Assembly (NCBI GenBank): GCA_031216915.1
Contig: CM062289.1
Location: forward strand, 247,505,187 to 247,569,186
Length of the DNA stretch: 64,000 bases
DNA from: Pictodentalium vernedei
Taxonomy: Eukaryota; Mollusca; Scaphopoda; Dentaliida; Dentaliidae
Reading direction: 5' to 3'
This document shows positions 55,286-64,000 of this stretch, one piece after another. Position numbers and translations under genes: made by a program. A model generated the notes under the pieces. That model worked only from the letters and a program-made list of their open reading frames with translations. It was not told where the DNA came from and ran no database searches. The stretch's first letter is position 1, and every line of letters begins with the position of its first letter.

Positions 55286-57094
55286 ATGAAAGTGTCAATG
55301 ACACTGTAGCTCAACTTGTCAAGACAAAGACATGTACATGTATAGTATGTGACACAGCAATAACAAACATCTAGGTAATGCACTGATAACAAAGGTACAT
55401 ATAAAGTATTGTAACAGTCTGTACATAAATACTGACCGTTGCCTGTAACAAATGTATAGGTAAAATATTGTAAAGGTGGGTGACAGTCAGATGCTAAACT
55501 AGAAAAAAATCTTTGAATCCCAGAGTGGGTCTGACTGAACCCCAAAATATTTGTTCTCATAGCACAGTGATAACAAAGGCACCCCAAAACACACTCGTTC
55601 CTGTCCCAAGGTGAAAACAAAGGTACCCAAGAAGTTTTGTGAAGATCAGTTCATAAATACGAGCTGTATAGAAGTTGTGACAAAAAACTGATTGGACCTA
55701 ATTTCGGTACAAAATGGCCACTGGCAGCCATCTTGAATTTTGGACCATACCCAGAAACACTCATTCTCGTCCCAAGGTGATAACAAAGGTACCCAAGAAG
55801 TTTTGTGAAGATCAGTTCATAAATACAGCCTCTACCCTGAGCCGTATTGACATGTGTGCTTACATTGTGTAAGTAGCACTGAATAAATCAAAGTTCATCT
55901 ATTTTTCATAATTTCTGCACGAAAAAAAACCCCTTACAATATGTGATGTATTCCATGTTACTAAACATTCATACAAAAATTTATTCAAATCAGAATTTTC
56001 ATACAGAAGTTCTGTAAAAAAGACTGATTGCACTAATTTTGGTACAAAATAGCTGCTGGTGGCCATACCCAAAAACACTCGCTCTCATCCCACGGTGATA
56101 ACAAAGGTACCCAAGAAGTTTCGTAAAGATTGGTTCATAAATATGGCCTCTAGTCTGAGCCGTATAGAAGTTGTGTACAAAAAACTGATTAAACCTAATT
56201 TCGGTACAAAATGGCCACTGGCAGCCATCTTGAATTTTAGACCGCACCCAGAAACACTCGTTCTCATCCCAAGGTGATAATAAAGGTACCCAAGACATTT
56301 CGTGAAGATCAGTTCATAAATACAGACTCTAGTCTGAGCCGTATTGACATGTGTACTTACTGTGTGTAAGTCACACTGAAAAAATCAAAGTTCATCTAAT
56401 TTGCATAATTTCTGCACGAGAAAAAACCCCGTATTATATGTGATGTATCCCATGGTACTAAACATTCACACAAAAAATTATTCAAATGAGCGCTTTCATA
56501 TGGAAGTTCTGTGCAAAAATCTGATTGCACCTAATTTTGTACAAAATGGCTGCCATCGGCCAGCTTGAATTTCGGACTGGACCCCAAAACACTCGTTCTC
56601 GTCCCACAGTGATACCAAAGGTACCCAAGAAGTTTCGTAAAGATCGGTTCATAAATACGGCCTCTAGCCTGAGCCGTATTGGCATTTGCACTTACAGTGC
56701 TGAAAATAACACCAAAAAACATCAAAATTAGTCTAATTTGCACAATTTACGCATGAGAAAAAAAACCATATTATATGTGATGTATCCCATGGTACTAAAC
56801 ATTCATACAAAAAATTATTCAAATCAGAGCTTTCATGTGGAAGTTCTGTACAAAAAACAGATTTCTGCATCGTCGTTACAAAATGGCGGCTGGCAGCCAT
56901 CTTGAATTTCAGACTGCACCCAAAAACACTCGTTCTCATCCCACGGTCATAACAAAGGTACCCAAGAAGTTTCGTAAAGATCGGTTCATAAATACGGCCT
57001 CTAGTCCGAGCCGTATCAAATTGTTGACGTATGGACAGACGGACGACGGGCCATGACAAAAGCTCAAATTTGGCTTCGCCAAATTTGAGCTAAA
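55286..57094 (+). mobile_element. Family C minisatellite element (plus copy)
   Basis: Left end: hairpin AGTGTCAATGACACT then TGTAGCTCAACTTGTC. Several units carry 'aaggtacccaagaagttt', 'ctctagtctgagccgtat' and 'caaaatggc'. Right end: GACAGACGGACGACGG, a perfect 13-bp hairpin GCTCAAATTTGGC / GCCAAATTTGAGC, then TAAAA. It is the fuller of the two family C copies. Confidence 0.82.
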
Positions 57095-57159
57095 AATGAA
57101 AAAATCTGATGTTTCAGAAAAAATAATTTGTACTGTTGGCTTTTAACTTGTATTAGGTA

Positions 57160-57450
57160 AAGGATTAAAGATGCAGTACATAAAGCAATGTTGGGCTATT
57201 GGAGTCAATTTTCATTTTTGGATGTAATAACTCCCAATCCTTCAAAATGCATTTTGGGAATAATTGCCTAAGTGACACGTTTGCGTGTGTGTGTGTGGAG
57301 GGGGTGGGGGGGGGGATAGACATATCAACTTTGGTTGAAATCAAATAATTCAAAGTGGAGTTATCGGTCGGAAACCAATTGTTTACAGACAGATGGATGG
57401 ACCGACGGATGGAAGTCATGGCTATAGCCCTGACTAACAGCTAGGCTAAA
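57160..57450 (+). mobile_element. Family I short element (AGGCTAAAA end)
   Basis: Ends with GACAGATGGATGGACCGACG, 'tagccctgactaacagct' and AGGCTAAAA. The left end was not found. A GT/G-rich run lies at 57285-57320. Part of a TTAA MITE right end ('ggtaaaggattaa') precedes it at about 57153-57166. Confidence 0.45.
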
Positions 57451-57699
57451 AATGCATTTTGCATGTAAATGGAATCATTAAGTTGTATTGACCATGCAAG
57501 AATTAGAGTAAGAAAGTTTGTGGCAAAGTCTAATTTCAAATACAAAGAAAGAAAGTCTGAAAACATTATTAAAAGGGGTTAAAATCATGACGATTTTACT
57601 GAAAATCACTATAGAAATGTTCAGTAGATAGTAGACATTGTCCCAAATAAGAAACAGTGACATTCCACTAAACTGTTTGAAGAATTAAAGGTGTAATTT

Positions 57700-58120
57700 T
57701 AAAACACTCCCCCCCAAAAAAAAACTTTAATCAAAAACTTTAACCTGGAAGTTGTAAGTTAAATTGCCATACAAAAAAGGGTTAAATATTTCCCAAAATA
57801 ACATGAAACATAAAAAAAATAAAAACAAAATGAGAATGATACAATCAATAGTAATATCAATTTAAAAGAAAAAAAAAAAAAAAACTTTAAGGTTGACTAA
57901 AAAACTTTAACCACAAACTTTAACCAAAACTCCAAATGTAAAGACAGACAGAAGAAAGTCATGACAAAACAGAAAAAAAAAAACACTTGAACCTTCAGTA
58001 AAAAACTTTAACCACAAACTTTAACCAAAACTCTAAATGTTAACAGATGGACAGACAGACGGATGGATGGGCAGACAAAAGTCATGACTATAGCCCTCAC
58101 TGTAAACAGTCGGGCTAAAA
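57700..58120 (+). mobile_element. Family H short element (GGGCTAAAA end)
   Basis: Repeated 'aaaaactttaaccacaaac' and 'tttaaccaaaactc' units between poly-A runs, then GACAGACGGATGGATGG. The end hairpin is GCCCTCACTGTAAACAGTCG and GGGCTAAAA. Left end not defined. Confidence 0.5.
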
Positions 58121-58669
58121 ATAATTAATACATTTATGAGATTGAAAAAAAAATGTTACAATAAACCAATATTTAATTCTGTTTGAAGCAAAGTTTTATT
58201 CTCCTTACTTACAGTCATTGAAATACAGTCTTTAACCGTTTGCACCATTTATTGCCCAAGCAGTCAGAAAGCAAAGAAGGGAAGGATAGATTACCCTGGG
58301 GTGACCATCTAGTCAAAACAATATTCTAATAATCACAAACAACAAATCACAAAAGTAAGTTTTGATCACTGATCAAACACACCAGTAACATTAATAATCA
58401 CACATGCTAAGATTAGACACATCGTTAGCTGCCTCTATTTGATGTTCAAAGTGGAGATGGTTAGATGTGATATACAGACTTGCTATTATCAGCAGTAAAT
58501 AGTTGCTGAGGCAATTTCCCTAGTGATAATGCAAATGTGATTTTCTGTTAGACATTGAAGATAAAATAATATGGGTTAAAATCAAGATATTACAGTCATA
58601 TATGGAATATGCTTTATATATGATATAGCATATACTTTCACGTTTATTAGGTGTTTTTAAGATCAGTAG
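58121..58669. other. No gene seen
   Basis: AT-rich, no repeat family recognised. Confidence 0.5.
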
Positions 58670-59290
58670 TTTAGTTGCAGTCTCTTTCTTTCTCCTACTT
58701 GCTAGTAAAATTGAGACCGCAAATTGGAAATCACGCTATACATTAATAACAAAATTTTATGAGTTAAAATTAAAACACCGGTATCAAACTTTGAATATAT
58801 ATTGAGTATTCCCCAACTCACCAGAAATGATTTCTTTGGTGTTTTTGTGGCCAGTGATTTACTTGCAGTCTCTTTGTCCCTACTTGTAAAAAAGTAAGAC
58901 CGTAAGTCGGATACCGCGCTATACATTAAAAGTGAAATTTTACAAATTAAATTTAAAGTACTGGTACTAAAGTTTGGAAATGTATTGAATCTACCCCAAC
59001 TCACTAGATAACGTTTATCTGGTGTTTTTGGGACCAATACTTTACTTACGGTCTCTTTGTCCCTAGTTGCAGAAAGTGAGACCACAAGTCAGAGATCACG
59101 CTATACATTAAAAGTGAAATCTTATGGGTTAACGTTAAATATCAGTACCAAACTTCGGATATATACATGTATTGGGTATGCCCCATATCACCAGATACAT
59201 TGCAGCAATCATTTGGGGACTCTAGCCCCTATACTTTTCCTGCGGCCTCATTTTCTGCTTGCGGTCTCATTTTCTGCTTGCAGTCTTATT
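58670..59290. repeat. About 184-bp tandem repeat, three-plus units
   Basis: 'gtctctttgtccctacttg', 'cgcgctatacattaaaagtg' and 'ctggtgtttttg' recur at about 58680, 58869 and 59052. Each unit contains 'cagtctc' or 'ggtctc' and 'gagaccg' in inverted relation. No termini recognised. Confidence 0.8.
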
Positions 59291-59440
59291 TTAGTACAAC
59301 CAGTTGTACCCAGTGCTTCATAAATTAAATTTGTTATGATTATTCCTATAATTAGTTTTTGGAATCTAATATTATTGCATCTGTGGAAGTATTGCCCACC
59401 CGTTAAAAGTGACCAGTTCACAGTATCCTTACTGTAACTC
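59291..59440. mobile_element. Foldback MITE family M, half copy
   Basis: Right half only: 'cagtgcttcataaattaaat', 'gattattcctataattag', 'aagtgaccagttcacag' and the end CTTACTGTAAC. It joins the 184-bp repeat on its left. Confidence 0.55.
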
Positions 59441-59605
59441 TGGGGAGGGGTCCATAATGGGGCATTTGCCCCCTCCTAAACATAGACTTTGCCCCCCCCC
59501 CCCCCATTTTCCTTATCCACAACACAAACATCCACACCCTCCTCCACAACACACACACATCCAACCTCACACTGTCTCTTGTTTATTCCCACACACACCT
59601 AGCAG
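59441..59605 (-). repeat. Fragment related to hAT MITE interior
   Basis: C-rich run (59493-59506), CA-rich tract and 'cacctagcagatgaacttaa' correspond in complement to the G-rich/GT parts of 38740-38880. Termini are missing. Confidence 0.4.
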
Positions 59606-60002
59606 ATGAACTTAATCAACAATGATTTACAAGCTTGGGAACAGATAATTATGAGTCATGTATGTCCATGTATAAAAATATGGGGCTGTGAGCCTACTGT
59701 TCTGAGTCAACTTGTGCTGTGCTTCATATGTTCAGGTTTCAGTACAATTTATTTTTTTCTGGAATGAGAATGCAATGTTTTGATGCTATAATCCTAACAG
59801 GTCACTTGTGGACTTGACCCCCTCCTTCTTCTCTTCCCTATCCGTCCATATAGTTCAACCTCGATGAGTGATAGTTATTTACAATTAAACCTCCTTTTCC
59901 GGGCTATTTACAGTCTTTAAAACTTCAGTTTTAAAAGTAGAATTTTAAAAATTCAAAATTTCAAAACAGGAGCTGTGCATCACCGGTAGCAACACCAGTC
60001 AC

Positions 60003-60320
60003 CTAACTGACAATGTCCTATATCTTGCACAATGAAGAAGGTAACACAAGGCTGTGGATCTATTATATGCAGTTCTGGCACAGGAATCAGATACCATTAC
60101 AAGTTCATCATAAGAAGAGGGATCAAGAATAAACTGGATTTTATCTTCATCACTTATGTCTGAGAAATCAGTACAGAAGATGGAATTATATGACTCAGCA
60201 ATGGATGGCAAGGTTCTATCATGCACAGGCTGTAGACTATCACAGTAGAGAAGAAAATGACAGATATCCTCCTCATCTTCCTCACAGAGTAAACACAGGG
60301 TTGACATTCCTGTAAGTAGG
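60003..60320 (-). pseudogene. LINE reverse transcriptase C-terminal zinc-finger fragment
   Basis: The minus-strand frame 60511-60003 contains STLCLLCEEDEEDICHFLLY followed by CDSLQPVHDRTLP. This is the C-x2-C...H-x4-C zinc-knuckle region found at the C-terminus of many animal non-LTR reverse transcriptases (zf-RVT type). The sequence after it (ISDEDKIQFILDPSSYDELV to the stop) fits the rest of such a C-terminus. The preceding part of the frame (60330-60511) is not RT-like and is probably other sequence read through, so the copy is strongly 5' truncated, as LINE copies usually are. A LINE of some kind must also serve the SINEs here, but no link is shown. Confidence 0.65.
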
Positions 60321-60511
60321 GCTGAAACAATTAACCATAACCAGTTAACCCCATTAGCACATATAACATATACCAACTCAAGTGAAAGTAAGAAATGATC
60401 GTGAAGAAGCAAGTGAAAAACATCAATGCTGTTACAGGATATCCTATCTAGTTTTATGCACTCATTCTTTTTCTTTGTCGCCGCAATGTTTTGGCAGCTT
60501 GGGTGATACAT

Positions 60512-62060
60512 ATGGAGGGAGTATCATTTTTCCATAAATTGTAATAACTTCAACTGAGAATAACTTAACGAGAAATTTACTCAGAGTTACCAGATGAGAA
60601 ATTGAGAATGTTTTACAAGGTTTGTGTGTCCATTTTGCAGTTCTGATGATTTGTCATCGCTCTCTTGCCCAAAAAAATATGCAAACAAGCAATTGGGGGG
60701 AGGGCGGTATCAAATGGAGCCTTGAAATGTCCTATCAAATGAAGTGTTCTGGGGGCTTTTCAGGAGCAAATGTGCTTGTTTTTTGGGGGTTGGCAAAAAT
60801 GTTCCCTTTCAACGGCAGGTTTCAAATTATCCCCAAATCCTTGTTCATCAGTGGATATTCCGCCATTTGGTTTTTAAATTTAAAGACAGGCTTCTCTGGT
60901 TTGTATATACTCTATTCTAAAATGTACTAACCATGACTGATTATTGAGGAAAGTCAAATTCAGTATAATCATATCTGCATACTAAATAAACTTTCCTTGA
61001 AAACACCAATGATAAAAATCTCCCCATTTGACGTGATATTGAAAGCATGTGGATTCTGATAGAAATAAAACAAGTATTGAGCTACCACAATGACCACATA
61101 CTTCACTTAAATGCAATATCTCCACATCTGCTGGACACTGTCAATAATTTATATGTATACATTTGAATGGAATTAAAAAAAAACTGTTGTACACTATACG
61201 TGCACAAATGATATTTTCAAGACAGCAGGACAAGATTTGGGGCTTCCAGCATCAATACACAAAACTCAACACAATAATCATAAATATGCATGATCTTTCT
61301 ACACCAACGGTGAATTAACGTGAAATGTTCATCAGTTTATCAAATGTGGTTTCTTTTGCTGAAATAGCCTCTTGCTCCCCATTTATACTGTCTGATACAT
61401 TTATTTCTCCATGTAATTTTGAAAGCTTGAACTCCAAAATCGGTTTCAAATTCACAGTTGAAGGCCGAAGAAAATTTAGGGTTACAGTGAACTAAATGAG
61501 TGACTTTTACTCAATAAACTTTTTAGGGTTGGTTGGGTAACCCTAAACAGTTATTTTTGGGGGAGGGGGCTCATGACATTTTACAACATTACACCATCGG
61601 CAATATATTTTTGCTAATGATGTGCTACAATGCATTGATATACACAGCATTTTCCTCTGCATTGCCAATCTCCATGGATGCATTGCCAGGACAGATTTTA
61701 GCATTTTTCAGTTTGATCTCGCCCTCAGTAACCTACTGAAGACATACACCTATCAAATTCTTTGGATAGCCATGGTTAACAGTGGTTATCAGAAGCAGTT
61801 AACCAGTTATGAAAATCCTGCAACCGTTTCAGCACTACCTGTAAATCGATGTTTATTTACGCCACAAATGTAGGTGTTCGTAAGAAGGTGCAACTTAGCT
61901 GACAGTTTCACTGCTGTTTTACAAGAATATGTCTCAGCTGAAGTCAGAAGATGGTTAGACTTTCCCGAAATATTTTATGGTGTCTTCACTGGTTAAACTC
62001 TATCATAATTTGGTCTGTTTTTAACCATTTCGGTCAATAGTCGTACCCGTAAATGGGAAA
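60512..62060. other. No gene seen
   Basis: 1.5 kb with only short unconvincing frames and no repeat I recognise. Could include host intergenic or intronic sequence. Confidence 0.5.
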
Positions 62061-63072
62061 CACCCAAACTGTCCTCTGGCCGAACAGTACTCTGCAATTT
62101 AACCCAAACCGGCCGCTACATTTAGCCCAAACCGTCCTCCACGGCACCCGAACCATCCTCTACAGTACAGTGCCTGAACCGTCCTCTATGCAACAAGAAA
62201 ATGGAATAATATTTTCACAATATTTGCTTTTATTTGTAACACTTCTTACGAAAAGTATACAAACATATGATATATTGTCAACAAAAATGTTCTGAAAAAT
62301 ATAGTAACATATAATACATTTGATAACATAATGATATATTTATGAACTGTTGCTAGGTTGGATATGAATAATTTTAAAAAATTTGTGTCAGAGCGACGAT
62401 TATATTTGATCTTTAATATGAATAGTTTAATTTTAAATAATTGTCGGAGCGACATTTATAAATATTATTTTACTACCAGGTGTTGAACATTTGATAACAA
62501 AATTATATTTATGAACTGTCGCTAGGTTAGATATGAATAATTAATGTTTAATTTTGAATACTTGTCGGAGCAATGTTTATCAATATTATTTTACTACCAG
62601 ATGTTGAACATTTGGTAACAAAATGATATTTATGAACTGTCGCTTGTTAAGATATGATAATGTTTACTCAATCACTACTAGGGCAATACAAACAAGTACA
62701 AAGAGATAACGAAACAAACATTTCACAATTAATCACAGTTAATTAAGTGTACTCAAATAATGTTTACTCAATAACTACTAGGACAATACAAACAAGTACA
62801 CAGAGATAACAAGAGGCAAACAATTAGTGATAAGTAATTATCGAAAATAAATATGAAAAATGATTTTGAAAAACTCTCAAACTTCGAAAATAACTTATTA
62901 TTTATTAAAAATATTAAAAATTCAGTTTAAAATAATAAAAAAAAGGATGGAAATAATTATTTTTTTCTAGAGGACGGTTTGGGTCAATTAGCGACCTGTT
63001 TGGGTCAAAATGTAGTGGCCGGTTTAGGTCAAATTACAGAGGATGGTTCAGCCAGCGGACGGTTTGAGTGTA
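62061..63072. mobile_element. DNA element with long repetitive inverted ends (GTCCTCT type)
   Basis: Ends ACACCCAAACTGTCCTCTGG and, inverted, ACACTCAAACCGTCCGCTGG. Each end, about 100-130 bp, is made of three to five variants of 'aaaccgtcctct' and 'aatttgacccaaac', so the inverted ends are themselves tandem arrays. The AT-rich interior has a diverged tandem repeat of about 120-170 bp (62335-62645, 'tatgaactgtcgctagg') and a direct duplication of about 108 bp (62660-62815). No transposase. Confidence 0.7.
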
Positions 63073-63085
63073 ATTCCTGTATATA

Positions 63086-64000
63086 CACGGGTACGTGTCA
63101 ACTCGCCACCAGTACCTTTTGCAGGTCAAGTCGCCACCAGTTAGTGGCGAGTTGACTCACTTTTTGATGACGAGTTGACTCACTTTCAAAAAGTTTTTTG
63201 ACTGATTTTTCAAGATTTTTTTCAAAAAATAATCGGTTACTTGTACTTACTTTTCAATCCGTGACTGTCCGAGAATGAGTTTTCCAAGAAAATGAAAAAT
63301 GGAAGATACTTTGGGGTTTGTTTTGATTGCACAGATTGTCGAATCAGCTGTCACTGAAAGGTGATGACGGCTCAATAAAAGTTTGCAATATTGTTCTGAC
63401 GAAACCATAAACCTAAGCTGTTAAATCACTAAAATCACACACAAGTAATCACATATTCATTATTTTTTGGATGAATTGATCACCAACCCTGAATGGCCAT
63501 GAAAGGTCCTTAAATGATGCTTGAATTTGATTACCAGATATCAGTGGAAACCCTGTCAATGAATAATATATTTTTCAGGTGCTCAATGTTACGTTTGATA
63601 CTCATTATCTTATTGTTGATTACCATCGTTTGTTTCCATTTTTTCAAATATTGGACGAATATTTCATACTTTGAGCACCGAGTACAAATATCTGGGCCCG
63701 CCAATAAATCGTATCGATTGACCAATACTTACAGTGCTCAAAGTATAAAATATTCGTCCAATTATTGAAAAAATCTGATAAAGTGCTTAATGTATAAAAG
63801 TAATTTTCATGTGCTAAATGTTATGTTTTGTTGTATGTTTGAATCATGATTAAACTCCTGTTGTGTCAGAAACCTGCCTTGTATTATTATTTTTTTTTTT
63901 GGTGGCGGGTTGACCCGTGGCGAGTTGACCCGTGGCGACTTGACCCGGTGGCGACTGGACCCGGTGACGAGTTGACCCAGTGGCGAGTTGACCCGTTCCC
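63086..64000. mobile_element. DNA element with GTTGACCC/GGGTCAAC repetitive ends
   Basis: The left end (63086-63185) has 'gtcaactcgccac' and then inverted 'gtggcgagttgac' motifs. The right end (63900-64000) is six or so short units of 'gtggcgagttgacccg' type, running into the window end. Inside is an inverted repeat of about 38 bp (63637-63680 and 63733-63772, 'ggacgaatatttcatacttt' and complement) separated by about 50 bp. No transposase seen. The outer right boundary may lie beyond the window. Confidence 0.55.

Noticed and set aside
30673-57094. AGCTAAAA elements as classical Helitrons (5' TC, 3' CTRR)
   Set aside because: A hairpin plus CTAA is present, but no 5' TC start, and the ends are mutually inverted. 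The Helentron-type description fits better; no Rep/helicase was seen to settle it.
60330-60511. N-terminal part of the 170-codon frame as LINE coding
   Set aside because: It lacks any RT motif and the composition changes at about 60320. Only the zinc-knuckle part is supported.

Overview
This window is eukaryotic, from an animal, and almost wholly built of transposable elements. It is AT-rich, has no bacterial-style gene packing, and I find no host gene with intact exons. The repertoire (minisatellite-bearing elements like the oyster 'pearl' and Drosophila DINE/Helentron type, DIRS-type tyrosine-recombinase retroelements, FLYWCH-MULE, pogo, Tc1, hAT, TTAA MITEs, and SINEs with tRNA or 5S heads) fits a marine invertebrate, most likely a mollusc. 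Phylum is an inference. All transposon proteins seen are broken.

The commonest component is a swarm of non-autonomous elements that differ in their internal tandem repeat (families A to J here; units about 127 to 335 bp) but end in one architecture. Each has a left end with (T)AGCT plus a family-specific stem, an array, a right arm, and a hairpin ending in AGCTAAAA whose stem complements the left end. One copy (11082-12758) has a sister copy of its target without the insertion in this window, which shows insertion without target duplication.

Layout. 1-10.7 kb: SINE end, family B tail, family A array, then a 2.2 kb near-identical inverted repeat (3317-5542 and 8469-10714) around a decayed Tc1 transposase and a family C element. 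10.9-26.8 kb: two family D elements in direct tandem. The first holds a family B element and a SINE with a 5S-rRNA head. The second is split by an 11 kb DIRS element, whose left inverted repeat is itself split by a 4.5 kb CACTA-like element. 26.9-30.2 kb: a pogo-like element whose transposase is split by a TTAA MITE. 30.3-37.2 kb: family B elements and MITEs. 37.5-42.5 kb: a hAT-like element with an exact 8-bp target duplication, holding family E, a smaller hAT MITE and a tRNA-headed SINE. 44.2-51.1 kb: a truncated family B element, then a second DIRS copy carrying a family F element that has picked up an inverted piece of DIRS gag. 51-60 kb: MITEs, a FLYWCH-MULE pseudogene, families D, C, I and H, a 184-bp satellite and a LINE tail. 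60.3-64 kb: unique-looking sequence and two elements with long, internally repetitive terminal inverted repeats.

The insertions give a relative order: family D is older than DIRS, which is older than the CACTA-like element; pogo is older than its TTAA MITE; one TTAA MITE is older than a family B insertion; the hAT host contains E, which is older than the hAT MITE and SINE. Boundaries were read by eye and most are good to a few bases up to some tens of bases.
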